Assembly: GCF_040529335.1 (NCBI RefSeq)
Contig: NZ_CP159534.1
Coordinates: 1,488,001 to 1,552,000 of the forward strand
Length of the DNA stretch: 64,000 bases
Direction: 5' to 3'
Source: Streptomyces sp. HUAS MG91
GTDB lineage: Bacteria > Actinomycetota > Actinomycetes > Streptomycetales > Streptomycetaceae
The position numbers and the translations under genes are program-made. This document shows positions 1-8,222 of the stretch, piece after piece (positions within the stretch are counted from its first letter, which is position 1; each line of letters opens with the position of its first letter). Below the pieces are notes generated by a model, which saw nothing but the letters and a program-made list of their open reading frames with translations, ran no database searches and had not been told where the DNA came from.

Positions 1-1
1 C

Positions 2-1240
2 TCCGGCACCTGGACGGCGCTGCCCGCGGGCCACGCCGCCAAGGGCGTCAGCAGGCTGCTGCGCCCCGAGGACACCGCGATCGACCTGGCCCGGGCCGCC
101 GCCGCGCTGCCCGGCCGGATCCTCGCCGACACCCTCGCCGAGATCGCCCCGCAGGCGGCCGGGCACGCGGGCACCCTGGGCTACCACCCGTACGGGCTGC
201 CGGAGTTGCGGGCGGTGATCGCCGACCGGTTCACGGCGCGCGGTCTGGCCACCACCCCGGAGCAGATCCTGGTCACCTCGGGCGCCCAGCACGGTCTGTC
301 GCTCGCCCTGGCCCTGCTGGCCGGGCCCGGGGACCGGGTCATGGTCGAGAACCCGTCCTATCCGAACGCCCTGGAGGCGCTGCGCCGCGGCGGACTGCGC
401 ACGGTGTCGGTCCCCGTGACGGACGGCCCCGCCGACGACGGCACAGACGACGGCGACGGCACCGGCGGCTGGGACGTCGAGATCGTCGAGTCGACGCTGC
501 GCCGCGCCGTGCCGCGGCTCGGCTATCTGATCCCGGACTTCCACAACCCCACGGGCCGGGTGCTGCCGCCCGCCGGGCGGGCCCGGGTGCTGGCGGCCGC
601 GCACCGCTCCGGGACCTGGCTGATCGTCGACGAGACCCTGGCGGAGCTGGCGCTCGACGCACCGGCGCCGCCGCCGTTCGCGGCGCACGGCACGGCCGAG
701 GCGGCGGGCAAGGTCATCACGACCGGATCCCTGAGCAAGACGCACTGGGCGGGCCTGCGCATCGGCTGGCTGCGCGCCCCGGCCCGCCTGGTGACGGAGC
801 TGGCGGCGCAGCGCGTGGCGACCGACATGGGCGGCTCGGTCGTGGACCAGCTGCTGGCGCTGGCCCTGCTGACCAGGACCGACGATCTGCTGTCCGGCCA
901 CCTCGACCGCCTGCGCGAGAACCGTGCCGCGCTCGTCGGGGCGCTCCACCGGCACACGCCCCGGTGGACGTGGCGCACCCCGCCCGGCGGCCTCTCCCTC
1001 TGGATCGACCTGGGAGCGCCGGTCTCCTCGGCGCTGGCCGAGCGGGCGCTCGCGCACGGGGTGCGGATCGAGGGCGGCGGCTATTTCGGTACGGATCCGG
1101 GCCTGTTCGAGAACCGGCTGCGCATCCCGTTCACCCTGCCGCCGGACACGCTCACCGAGGCGGTGCAGCGGCTGGCCCGCGCGCTCGCCGAGGAGCCGGG
1201 CGCGGCCGCGCCGGCGCACCGGCCGCACTGGATCGCGTAG
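2..1240 (+). CDS. MocR/PdxR-type GntR regulator, aminotransferase-like domain (5' truncated by window edge)
   Basis: An open frame runs from the first bases of the window to a TAG at 1240, so the true start lies upstream. The visible 412 residues form a fold-type I aminotransferase domain. They start with the SGTWTALPAG linker typical of the junction between the GntR winged helix and the PLP domain in MocR-family regulators. Further landmarks are a LVTSGAQHGL segment, an NPTGR loop, and SLSKTHWAGLRIGW holding the predicted PLP-binding lysine. Family members usually sense a PLP-related ligand or amino acid and regulate a nearby gene. The winged-helix part is not in view, so a plain aminotransferase cannot be fully excluded, but the linker argues for MocR. 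Confidence 0.85.
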   Translation, partial: SGTWTALPAGHAAKGVSRLLRPEDTAIDLARAAAALPGRILADTLAEIAPQAAGHAGTLGYHPYGLPELRAVIADRFTARGLATTPEQILVTSGAQHGLSLALALLAGPGDRVMVENPSYPNALEALRRGGLRTVSVPVTDGPADDGTDDGDGTGGWDVEIVESTLRRAVPRLGYLIPDFHNPTGRVLPPAGRARVLAAAHRSGTWLIVDETLAELALDAPAPPPFAAHGTAEAAGKVITTGSLSKTHWAGLRIGWLRAPARLVTELAAQRVATDMGGSVVDQLLALALLTRTDDLLSGHLDRLRENRAALVGALHRHTPRWTWRTPPGGLSLWIDLGAPVSSALAERALAHGVRIEGGGYFGTDPGLFENRLRIPFTLPPDTLTEAVQRLARALAEEPGAAAPAHRPHWIA

Positions 1241-1297
1241 GACGGGGAAACGGGCGGACCCGGGTCACCCCGCATCCGCCCGTCGACAGGTACCGGT

Positions 1298-1861
1298 TCA
1301 GGCGCCCGGCCACGCCTTGGCGAGCGCGGTGCGGGTGTCGGCCAGCATCTGCGGCAGCACCTTGGTGTGGCCGACGACCGGCATGAAGTTGGTGTCGCCG
1401 CCCCAGCGCGGGACGACGTGCTGGTGCAGGTGCGCGGCGATGCCGGCACCGGCGACCGCGCCCTGGTTCATGCCGATGTTGAAGCCGTGCGCGCCGGAGG
1501 CGGCCCGCAACGCGGTCATCGCGTGCTTGGTGAAGACGGCCAGCTCGGCGGTCTCGGCGTCGTCGAGGTCGGTGTAGTCGGCGACGTGCCGGTAGGGCAG
1601 CACCATCATGTGCCCGCCGTTGTACGGGTACAGGTTGAGGATCGCGAAGACGTGCTCGCCGCGCGCCACGATCAGCGCGTCCTCGTCGGTCTTGCCGGGA
1701 GCGGCGCAGAAGGGACAGCCGTCGTCGGCTCCGGGGCCCGTCGGTTTGCCCTCGCCCTGGATGTAGGCGATGCGGTGCGGGGTCCACAGACGCCCGAATC
1801 CGTCCGGTTCACCCACTGGACCGATCTGCTGCTCCGGCTCACTCGTCATGAAGTGCAGCAT
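1298..1861 (-). CDS. HIT (histidine triad) family hydrolase
   Basis: This 187-residue protein of the HIT superfamily carries the histidine triad HLHQHVVPRW near the C-terminus. It also has the family segment LNLYPYNGGHMMVLPYRH and a CPFC motif that could bind zinc. HIT enzymes hydrolyse nucleotide phosphoramidates or dinucleoside polyphosphates in the cytoplasm; the exact substrate is not readable here. I chose the ATG at 1861 because a GAGG ribosome-binding site sits 9 nt upstream. A second in-frame ATG at 1849 (MTSEPEQQ) is possible. It is divergent from the K+ channel gene, with about 65 bp between them. Confidence 0.9.
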   Translation of the reverse strand: MLHFMTSEPEQQIGPVGEPDGFGRLWTPHRIAYIQGEGKPTGPGADDGCPFCAAPGKTDEDALIVARGEHVFAILNLYPYNGGHMMVLPYRHVADYTDLDDAETAELAVFTKHAMTALRAASGAHGFNIGMNQGAVAGAGIAAHLHQHVVPRWGGDTNFMPVVGHTKVLPQMLADTRTALAKAWPGA

Positions 1862-1928
1862 ATGGCGTGACCTCGGGACAGCGTGTCGCCGGGTGGGATA
1901 CCGGGTGGCCGCACGCGATGCTGTGCGG

Positions 1929-2609
1929 ATGACGGAGAGCCCCCTCGCCCGCTGGGAGCGGTACAACGGCGCCGTGCTCGGCGTGGCCTCCCTGCTGTAC
2001 CTCGCCAGCTACGCGGTCCGGGTCCTGGGCCACGGCCTGCCCGCCGCCGTGCGCGACCTGTGTCTGGCGGTGACCTTCGCGTCCTGGGCCGTGTTCGCCC
2101 TGGACTACGGGGTGCGGCGGCGGCTCAGCGGGCAGCGCTGGCCGCGCTTCGTGCGCACGCACTGGCTGGACACGGTGGTGCTGGTGCTGCCGCTGCTGCG
2201 GCCGGTGCGGATCGTGCAGGCCTACGAGACGGTGCAGGCGCACCACGACGGGCCGCGGCTCGCCCTGCACGCGCGCGTGATCACGTACGCCGGTGTCTCG
2301 GTGACCCTGCTCGGCTTCGCGGGCTCGCTCGCCCTGTACCAGCAGGAGCGCACCGCTCCGGGCGCGGACATCGTCACGTACGGGGACGCGGTCTGGTTCA
2401 CCTGCACGACGCTGTCGACCGTGGGCTACGGCGATCTGGCGCCGGTGACGCCGCTGGGGCGTCTCATCGCGGTGGGCGTGATGGCCTGTGGTCTGGCCCT
2501 GCTGGGCGCGGTCACCGGCACGTTCTCGTCGTGGCTGCTCCAGGTCTTCGCGCGGGAGGGCGAGAGGCCCCCGGGGAACTCCCCGGGGGCCTCCGACGGC
2601 AAGGACTGA
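1929..2609 (+). CDS. Potassium channel family membrane protein
   Basis: This 226-residue integral membrane protein has a C-terminal ion-channel module. A pore helix is followed by the selectivity filter TVGYGD (sequence CTTLSTVGYGDLAPVTPLG), flanked by an outer helix (about residues 115-135) and an inner helix (IAVGVMACGLALLGAVTG). The N-terminal 100 residues hold hydrophobic segments and an arginine-containing stretch (LLRPVRIV), reminiscent of a reduced voltage-sensor-like domain. No cytosolic RCK domain is present; the protein ends in a short Gly/Pro/Ser tail. Expected role is K+ conductance at the cell membrane. The stop lies 3 bp from the convergent thrS stop. Confidence 0.88.
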   Translation: MTESPLARWERYNGAVLGVASLLYLASYAVRVLGHGLPAAVRDLCLAVTFASWAVFALDYGVRRRLSGQRWPRFVRTHWLDTVVLVLPLLRPVRIVQAYETVQAHHDGPRLALHARVITYAGVSVTLLGFAGSLALYQQERTAPGADIVTYGDAVWFTCTTLSTVGYGDLAPVTPLGRLIAVGVMACGLALLGAVTGTFSSWLLQVFAREGERPPGNSPGASDGKD

Positions 2610-2612
2610 GGC

Positions 2613-4592
2613 TCAGACCTGCGCGCGCTCCTCGACGACCTTCACGATCTTCGCGATGGCCTCGTCGACCGGGATGCCGTTCTCCTGCGAGCCGTCGCGG
2701 TAGCGGAAGGACACCGAACCGGCGTTCATGTCCTCGTCGCCCGCGATGACCATGAAGGGCACCTTGGCCTTCTGCTGGTTGCGGATCTTCTTCTGCATCC
2801 GGTCCGAGGACGCGTCGACCTCGACGCGCAGGCCCTGGGCACGGGCCTTCTCGGCGAACTGCTGAAGGTACTCCACGTGCCCGTCGCCGATCGGGATGCC
2901 GACGGCCTGGACCGGGGCCAGCCACGCCGGGAACGCGCCCGCGTAGTGCTCCAGGAGCACGCCGAAGAACCGCTCGATCGAGCCGAACAGGGCGCGGTGC
3001 AGCATAACGGGCTGCTGGCGCGAGCCGTCCGCCGCGGTGTACTCCAGGCCGAACCGCTTGGGCTGGTTGAAGTCCACCTGGAGGGTCGACATCTGCCAGG
3101 ACCGGCCGATGGCGTCCTTGGCCTGCACGGAGATCTTCGGGCCGTAGTAGGCGGCGCCGCCCGGGTCCGGGACCAGCGGGAGGCCCTGCTTCTCGGCGGC
3201 CTGGCGCAGCGCCTCGGTGGCCTCCGCCCAGTCCTCGTCCGAGCCGATGAACTTGTCGGAGTCGTCGCGGGTGGACAGCTCCAGCTCGAACTCGGTCAGG
3301 CCGTAGTCGCGCAGCAGGTCGAGGACGAAGGTGAGCAGCTTGTCGAGCTCCTCGCCCATCTGCTCCTTGGTGCAGTAGATGTGCGAGTCGTCCTGGGTGA
3401 AGCCGCGCGAGCGGGTCAGGCCGTGCACGACGCCGGACTTCTCGTAGCGGTACACGGTGCCGAACTCGAAGAGCCGCAGCGGCAGTTCACGATAGGAACG
3501 GCCACGAGACTTGAAGATCAGGTTGTGCATCGGGCAGTTCATCGCCTTGAGGCGGTAGTTCTGCTCGTCGAACTCGATCGCCGGGAACATGCCCTCCGCG
3601 TAGTGCGGCAGGTGGCCCGAGGTGTGGAAGAGGCCTTCCTTGGAGATGTGCGGGGTGTTCACGAACTCGTAGCCGGAGACCTCGTGGCGGCGCCGCGAGT
3701 AGTCCTCCATGACCTTGCGGACCACGCCGCCCTTGGGGTGGAACACCGCGAGGCCCGGGCCCAGCTCCTCCGGGAAGGAGAACAGGTCCAGCTCGGCGCC
3801 CAGCTTGCGGTGGTCGCGCTTCTCGGCCTCGGCGAGGAAGTCGAGGTAGCCCTTGAGCTCGTCCTTGGTCGGCCAGGCGGTGCCGTAGATGCGCTGGAGC
3901 TGCGGGTTCTTCTCGCTGCCGCGCCAGTAGGCGGCGGCCGAGCGCATCAGCTTGAAGGCGGGGATGACCCGGGTCGACGGCAGGTGCGGGCCGCGGCAGA
4001 GGTCCTTCCAGCACAGCTCGCCGGTCTTGGCGTCGAGGTTGTCGTAGATGGTCAGCTCGCCGCCGCCCACCTCGGCGTCGGCGCCGTCGGCGGCCTGCGC
4101 CGCGTTGCCCTTGAGGCCGATGAGCTCCAGCTTGTAGGGCTCGTCGGCGAGCTCGACGCGGGCGTCGTCGTCGGTGGTGACCCGGCGGGAGAACTTCTGG
4201 CCCCGCTTCTGGATCTCCTGCATCTTCTTCTCGACGCGCTTGAGGTCCTCAGGGGTGAACGGCTCCTTGACGTCGAAGTCGTAGTAGAAGCCGTCCTTGA
4301 TGGGCGGGCCGATGCCGAGCTTGGCGTCCGGGAACAGCTCCTGGACGGCCTGCGCCATGACGTGCGCGGTCGAGTGCCGCAGGATGTTCAGCCCGTCCTC
4401 GGACGAGATCTCCACGGGCTCGACGGTCTCGCCGTCGGCGAGGACGTACGCGAGGTCCTTCAGCTCCCCGGCCACCCGGGCCGCGACGATGCTGCGCTCA
4501 CCGGCGAAGAGCTCGGCGGCCGTCGTGCCCGTGGTCACCACGCGCTCGTCCCGCTCGGAATCGCGTTGGATGATCACACGGACTTCTGACAC
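2613..4592 (-). CDS. thrS: Threonine--tRNA ligase
   Basis: This full-length class II threonyl-tRNA synthetase of 659 residues charges tRNA-Thr in the cytoplasm. Domains in order are an N-terminal TGS domain, the editing domain with [10 protein letters not shown] and CRGPH metal/editing motifs, the catalytic core with the class II motif-2 region [21 protein letters not shown] and motif-3 region [13 protein letters not shown], and a C-terminal anticodon-binding domain. The GTG at 4592 is chosen because AGGAG lies 6 nt upstream and the protein then begins [10 protein letters not shown], as in actinomycete orthologues; an ATG at 4622 would add ten unlikely residues. I saw no T-box-like elements in the short leader. 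Confidence 0.98.
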   Translation of the reverse strand: MSEVRVIIQRDSERDERVVTTGTTAAELFAGERSIVAARVAGELKDLAYVLADGETVEPVEISSEDGLNILRHSTAHVMAQAVQELFPDAKLGIGPPIKDGFYYDFDVKEPFTPEDLKRVEKKMQEIQKRGQKFSRRVTTDDDARVELADEPYKLELIGLKGNAAQAADGADAEVGGGELTIYDNLDAKTGELCWKDLCRGPHLPSTRVIPAFKLMRSAAAYWRGSEKNPQLQRIYGTAWPTKDELKGYLDFLAEAEKRDHRKLGAELDLFSFPEELGPGLAVFHPKGGVVRKVMEDYSRRRHEVSGYEFVNTPHISKEGLFHTSGHLPHYAEGMFPAIEFDEQNYRLKAMNCPMHNLIFKSRGRSYRELPLRLFEFGTVYRYEKSGVVHGLTRSRGFTQDDSHIYCTKEQMGEELDKLLTFVLDLLRDYGLTEFELELSTRDDSDKFIGSDEDWAEATEALRQAAEKQGLPLVPDPGGAAYYGPKISVQAKDAIGRSWQMSTLQVDFNQPKRFGLEYTAADGSRQQPVMLHRALFGSIERFFGVLLEHYAGAFPAWLAPVQAVGIPIGDGHVEYLQQFAEKARAQGLRVEVDASSDRMQKKIRNQQKAKVPFMVIAGDEDMNAGSVSFRYRDGSQENGIPVDEAIAKIVKVVEERAQV

Positions 4593-4731
4593 CGGTCTCT
4601 CCTGACTGAAAGGGAATGCCACGCCAAAACCTGTGACGCGCGCAAGGGCGATCGTACCGAGTCACCCGGACCGCTCGCGAAACGGTTAACGGGCACCCCG
4701 AGGAGGCGGGCCCTAGGTCGTGTCCGCAAAG
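4593..4731 (-). promoter_or_regulatory. thrS upstream region with candidate promoter
   Basis: This non-coding stretch lies between thrS and a terminator-like hairpin. Read on the minus strand it contains a TACGAT hexamer (plus positions 4651-4656) about 60 nt before the thrS GTG that fits an actinomycete -10 box. No convincing TTGACA-type -35 is present. No Thr-rich leader ORF and no T-box core was found. Confidence 0.35.
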
Positions 4732-4764
4732 TCCCTCCGCCCGCCCGGAGGGCGGACGGAGGGA
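4732..4764 (-). terminator. Hairpin terminator after the 4780-6009 gene
   Basis: Inverted repeat with about 15-bp arms (TCCCTCCG... pairing with ...CGGAGGGA), one mismatch and a 3-nt loop, starting 15 bp beyond the stop of the minus-strand gene 4780-6009 and upstream of thrS. No U-tract follows, as is common for Streptomyces hairpins. It would separate the DUF4365 cassette from thrS. Confidence 0.6.
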
Positions 4765-4779
4765 TCTGAGAGACAGGCC

Positions 4780-6009
4780 CTAGTCCTCCTCGGCGCAGGC
4801 CTCCTCGAAGAAGTCGAGGTTCTCCTGGAGCGACTTCATCAGCCGGTCCCGCTCGGCCTCCTCCACCTGGACGGGCACGACGCCGCTCGCGCCGGTGAGC
4901 CGGCGGAAGCCGCCGCGGCTCTCCAGGCGGCCGTGCACCCGGATCGGCAGGCCCACCAGGTGCGCGTGGCCCGCTATCCGGTAGGCCTCCTCGTCCAGCG
5001 TCATCCGTACGTGCGGCACCTCGGCGCCCGCGATGACGCGCAGCCGCACCGTGCCCTCGCCGCGCGGCCCGCGCCGGGCCAGCCGCACGACGGTGCCGGT
5101 GACGCGGACGGAGACGGCGGGTTCGGCGTGCAGGTAGCGGGCTCCCGCCGCCCGCAGCACGTCCAGGTCGCCGGGGGAGAACTCGACCGGGTCGTCGCCG
5201 TCCGTGCACTCCCCCGGCACCCCGGCGGCTGGCGCCCACGCGACGCCGACCCGGGCGCCCTCGGTGCCCCGCACCAGGGCGACCAGCGCCTCGGTCAGCT
5301 CATGGCTCACCCCGGCCCCGACGGCGGCGTCGAAGGCGTCCATGCCGCCCGTCGCCCGCCGGTAGTCGACGGCTTCGCGCACCGCGTACAGCGCCTGGTG
5401 GAGGCGGACGGCGAGCGAGCGCCCCGCGGCGACCGGGAGGAACGCGGTGAGACGGTGGCCGCCGGGCGCCGCCTGGACGAGCACCTGTTCCAGGGCCGCG
5501 GCGGCGGGCCTGCGGTGCCGGGCGCCGTAGTACCCGGCGCGGCCGCGCGCGGCGAGCGCCCCGGCGAGCAGCATCCGCCGGGCGGCCGAGCGCAGTTGCT
5601 CCTCGACGACCCAGGCGGAGGCGCCCGCGGGACCAGCGGGTGGTACATCGCGCCACCAGCGGATCTCGTCGCTGGGCACCGCGAGCGCGACCAGCACCTC
5701 GCGGGCGTCCGGCGTCCCGCTGCGCTCCAGGGCGACCAGCACCTCGCCGAGCAGCTCCTCGGCGTCGGGGAAGGCCAGGCTGTCGGGCACGAGCAGGCTC
5801 GTCCGGGTGCCGGGGCCCGGCAGCGTCCAGCGGGTGTAGCGGCCGGCGGCGCCGCCGCGCCGCTCCCAGCCGTGCCGGTCGAGCAGGGCGCCGAGCACGG
5901 CGGGGTCGACCTGCCCCGGCTCGGGCCCGGCCGGCTCCGGAGGGTGGGCGCGGGCCGTGCCGATCGGACGCAACGGACGCACGGGGGCGTCGATCGGGCG
6001 GTGCTGCAT
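4780..6009 (-). CDS. Uncharacterised 409-residue protein, partner of the DUF4365 gene
   Basis: I do not recognise a named family. The N-terminus is Pro/Arg-rich, followed by a W-x-x-R-G-G...YTRW segment, a long helical Ala/Arg-rich middle, and a C-terminal beta-rich stretch (about residues 295-385) alternating VRVTGTVVRL, GTVRLRVIAG and GLPIRVHGRL in a pattern that resembles an OB-fold. It ends in an acidic tail (FFEEACAEED). No signal peptide or membrane segment is seen. An AAGGGAG site 6 nt before the ATG supports the start. It lies 35 bp downstream of the DUF4365 gene in the same direction, so the two are probably co-transcribed. Confidence 0.75.
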   Translation of the reverse strand: MQHRPIDAPVRPLRPIGTARAHPPEPAGPEPGQVDPAVLGALLDRHGWERRGGAAGRYTRWTLPGPGTRTSLLVPDSLAFPDAEELLGEVLVALERSGTPDAREVLVALAVPSDEIRWWRDVPPAGPAGASAWVVEEQLRSAARRMLLAGALAARGRAGYYGARHRRPAAAALEQVLVQAAPGGHRLTAFLPVAAGRSLAVRLHQALYAVREAVDYRRATGGMDAFDAAVGAGVSHELTEALVALVRGTEGARVGVAWAPAAGVPGECTDGDDPVEFSPGDLDVLRAAGARYLHAEPAVSVRVTGTVVRLARRGPRGEGTVRLRVIAGAEVPHVRMTLDEEAYRIAGHAHLVGLPIRVHGRLESRGGFRRLTGASGVVPVQVEEAERDRLMKSLQENLDFFEEACAEED

Positions 6010-6044
6010 CTCGAACTCCCTTCGTGCCGGGCGAAGTCGCCCGG

Positions 6045-6611
6045 TCAGGGCCGCCCGCCCGTCCCGACCCGGGTCATGATCTCGCACAGGGCGCGGTCGT
6101 CGAAGATCCGCGCGGTCGGGATGCGGACGGTGGTCCTGCGCCTGCCGGTGACCGGGTGTCCGGCGAGGTTGGTCCAGTAACAGCAGTGCCGCAGGTCGAG
6201 CCGGTCGTGGCTGGCGCGCAGCCAGTCGTCCTGGGAGCGCGGCACGAGCATCACGACGAGGATCTTGTGCACCGAGACCGGGGTCCGGGCGAGCTTCTCC
6301 AGATGGGGGTTGTCGAGCGTGAAGGAGAAGGACGGGCCCGGTGGGTTCGGCGCGATCTGATACGTCGCTTTGAGCTGCACCTTGATGGTGACTTCGTCGT
6401 CGACCGTGTGCCCGGGGGCGCTGTGGCTGACGTGCCAGTCGATGCCGTTGTCGGGAAAGGGCTGCGAGAGCGAGCACCCCGCGGCCGCGGCGACGGCGTG
6501 CAGATAGCCCACCTGAAGTGTCTCCATGCAGGCGGTGGTGGCGAGTGTGCCGCGCGACGGTGCGAACCGCTCGGGCAGCAGCCCGCCCTGTTCGGGCCGC
6601 GCGAGCGCCAT
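6045..6611 (-). CDS. DUF4365 domain protein (PD-(D/E)XK nuclease-like)
   Basis: This 188-residue protein matches the DUF4365 pattern. An early conserved GID aspartate (NGIDWHVSH) is followed about 20 residues later by VTIKVQLKATYQI, whose Q-x-K stands where PD-(D/E)XK nucleases carry their E/Q-x-K. DUF4365 domains are often found alone or fused to defence or NTPase modules, and nuclease activity is inferred rather than established here. Segments such as FTLDNPHLEKL and CCYWTNLAGHPVTGRRRTTVRIP fit the family. It is the first gene of a likely two-gene operon with the 409-residue protein and is divergent from a DEDDh exonuclease gene. Confidence 0.8.
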   Translation of the reverse strand: MALARPEQGGLLPERFAPSRGTLATTACMETLQVGYLHAVAAAAGCSLSQPFPDNGIDWHVSHSAPGHTVDDEVTIKVQLKATYQIAPNPPGPSFSFTLDNPHLEKLARTPVSVHKILVVMLVPRSQDDWLRASHDRLDLRHCCYWTNLAGHPVTGRRRTTVRIPTARIFDDRALCEIMTRVGTGGRP

Positions 6612-6649
6612 GGTCCAACTGGCCTTTCGGAAGGGTGAATCCCCGCTGA

Positions 6650-6706
6650 GATCAAGAGTTTGATCAAGCCCGAGTCAATGGCACCCCGCTGAACTGCCAT
6701 GACTCG
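6650..6706. promoter_or_regulatory. Two inverted repeats between divergent DUF4365 and exonuclease genes
   Basis: The first repeat is GATCAA-GAGT-TTGATC (6650-6665), a perfect 6-bp-arm palindrome. The second pairs CGAGTCAATGGCA (6671-6683) with TGCCATGACTCG (6695-6706), 12-bp arms with one unpaired base and an 11-nt spacer. They sit centrally in the 214-bp divergent intergenic region and are candidate operators. No regulator gene lies beside them. Confidence 0.45.
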
Positions 6707-6825
6707 TATCTGTGTTGTCACCGCTCGGCGTACGACGCAAACAGCCCGGGTATCACCGAATCGGGCAGGGGACCATACGTCGACATGACGTCATCTGCCG
6801 TACGTGAAGAAGGAGTTGATGGCAC

Positions 6826-7551
6826 ATGACGTGCTGGTACGAAGGCCCCCTCGCGGCCTTCGACACGGAGACCACGGGTGTGGACGTGGAGAGCGACCGC
6901 ATCGTGTCGGCGGCGCTCGTGGTGCAGGACGTCGCGGGCTCGCGTCCGCGGGTGTCCCGGTGGCTGGTCAATCCGGGGGTGCCGGTGCCGCCCGGAGCGA
7001 CGGAGATACACGGCCTGACGGACGAGCATCTGCAGCGCAACGGCCGCTGGCCGGCGCCGGTGATGGAGGAGATGGGCCGCGCCCTCGCCGAGCAGGCGGC
7101 GGCCGGACGTCCGCTCGTGGTGATGAACGCCCCCTTCGATCTGACGCTGCTGGACCGGGAGTTGAAGCGCCATCGCGCCTCGTCCCTGGTCCGGTACCTG
7201 GAGAACCGTCCGCTCTGCGTGCTCGATCCGCGGGTCCTGGACAAGCACCTGGACCGCTACCGCAAGGGCCGCCGCACCCTGACGGATCTGTGCGCGCACT
7301 ACGAGGTCGAGCTGGCGGAGGCGCACGACGCGGCGGCCGACGCCCAGGCGGCGCTGGATGTGGTGCGCGCGGTGGGCCGCCGGTTCGCGGCCCGTCTCGA
7401 ACGCCTCTCCCCCGCCGAACTCCACACCCTCCAGGCGGTCTGGCACGCGGCCCAGGCGCGCGGCCTCCAGGCCTGGTTCGCCCGCTCGGGCACCCCGGAG
7501 ACGGTGGATCCCGCCTGGCCGCTGCGTCCGGAACTGCCGGCCGCGGCCTGA
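6826..7551 (+). CDS. DnaQ-like 3'-5' exonuclease (DEDDh)
   Basis: This 241-residue protein has an RNase T/DnaQ-type exonuclease domain covering about residues 8-175. Predicted metal-binding residues are D and E in AFDTETTG (ExoI), D in VMNAPFDLTLLD (ExoII), and H and D in EAHDAAADAQAALD (ExoIII, the h type). The C-terminal 60 residues (QAVWHAAQARGLQAWFARSGTPETVDPAWPL) are a conserved actinobacterial extension. It is likely a stand-alone proofreading or repair exonuclease rather than the replicative epsilon subunit. AAGGAG lies 10 nt before the chosen ATG; an out-of-frame ATG at 6819 is ignored. Confidence 0.9.
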   Translation: MTCWYEGPLAAFDTETTGVDVESDRIVSAALVVQDVAGSRPRVSRWLVNPGVPVPPGATEIHGLTDEHLQRNGRWPAPVMEEMGRALAEQAAAGRPLVVMNAPFDLTLLDRELKRHRASSLVRYLENRPLCVLDPRVLDKHLDRYRKGRRTLTDLCAHYEVELAEAHDAAADAQAALDVVRAVGRRFAARLERLSPAELHTLQAVWHAAQARGLQAWFARSGTPETVDPAWPLRPELPAAA

Positions 7552-7610
7552 TCCCGGCTCGTCCCCGTCGGCCGGATCCCTGGCACAGCCATGCCCGCGG
7601 ACAGCAAAAA

Positions 7611-7637
7611 ACCGGCCCGCCGAATCGGCGGACCGGT
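7611..7637 (-). terminator. Rho-independent terminator of tRNA-Val copy 1
   Basis: 12-bp arms with one mismatch and an AAT loop. On the minus strand the hairpin is followed directly by a run of six T residues. It lies about 10 bp past the 3' end of the tRNA-Val gene. Confidence 0.8.
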
Positions 7638-7647
7638 CATTCTCGGG

Positions 7648-7719
7648 TGGGCGATACTGGGTTCGAACCAGTGACCTCTTCGGTGTGAACGAAGCGCTCT
7701 CCCACTGAGCTAATCGCCC
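7648..7719 (-). tRNA. tRNA-Val (CAC), copy 1
   Basis: 72-nt cloverleaf on the minus strand. The acceptor is GGGCGAT paired with ATCGCCC, discriminator A. The anticodon stem is CTTCG/CGAAG with loop TTCACAC, giving anticodon CAC for the Val codon GUG. The T-arm is CTGGTTCGAACCCAG. The gene does not encode CCA. It is identical to the copy at 9078-9149. Confidence 0.97.
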
Positions 7720-7758
7720 GGGAACGAGTTGAACAATACAGGTCGCGACGCCCTGTGT

Positions 7759-8208
7759 TCAAACCGGTCGCAGAAGGGCGGTCAGACCGCGCCGCCCGCC
7801 GCGCATCATCCATGCGTGATTGGCGAGGAAGACGGGCCGCCCGGGTACGGCGAGGCGCCGCATCAGGGGTCTGCGCACCTCCACCTCCTGTTCGTAGACG
7901 GCCCGCGTGCCGCCGAAGGGGCGGGCCCGCAGCGTCCACCGCGCCCACCCGTCGAGGTCCCCGCTCATCGCGATCTCCAGGACCCCGCCGGCCGGGTCGC
8001 GGCGCCGCTCGCGGGCCACGACTCTCAGCTCGTACGGCAGGAAGGACCGGAACACGGCGACGCCGCTGGTGTCGTCCAGCGGCGTCACCGACCGCACCTG
8101 CGGCCACCACGCCGAATACTCGTCGGCCTTCTCCAGGACGGCGAACACGGCGGCGGGCGGCCCGGGGAGGAGCCAGACACTGCGGAAGCGGTAACGGTTC
8201 CAGTCCAT
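7759..8208 (-). CDS. SRPBCC (START-like) family protein
   Basis: This 149-residue protein has the polyketide cyclase/dehydrase (SRPBCC) signature. The N-terminal strand WNRYRFRSVWLL is followed by the helix PPAAVFAVLEKADEYSAWWPQVRSV, then by antiparallel strands (ELRVVARER, ARWTLRARPFGGTRAVYEQEVE) and a long C-terminal helix. The fold makes a hydrophobic ligand cavity; no catalytic role can be assigned. It is the only intact protein gene between the two identical tRNA-Val genes. The ATG start is supported by domain completeness; no strong ribosome-binding site was noted. Confidence 0.82.
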   Translation of the reverse strand: MDWNRYRFRSVWLLPGPPAAVFAVLEKADEYSAWWPQVRSVTPLDDTSGVAVFRSFLPYELRVVARERRRDPAGGVLEIAMSGDLDGWARWTLRARPFGGTRAVYEQEVEVRRPLMRRLAVPGRPVFLANHAWMMRGGRRGLTALLRPV

Positions 8209-8222
8209 GAGCCGAGTCTGCC

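Noticed and set aside
2877..4589. 570-codon open frame on the plus strand opposite thrS
   Set aside because: Its composition (long Val/Leu/Glu runs) is the antisense image of thrS in GC-rich DNA; thrS itself is complete and unmistakable.
4593..4731. T-box or Thr-rich leader before thrS
   Set aside because: The region is short, has no T-box core and no run of Thr codons.
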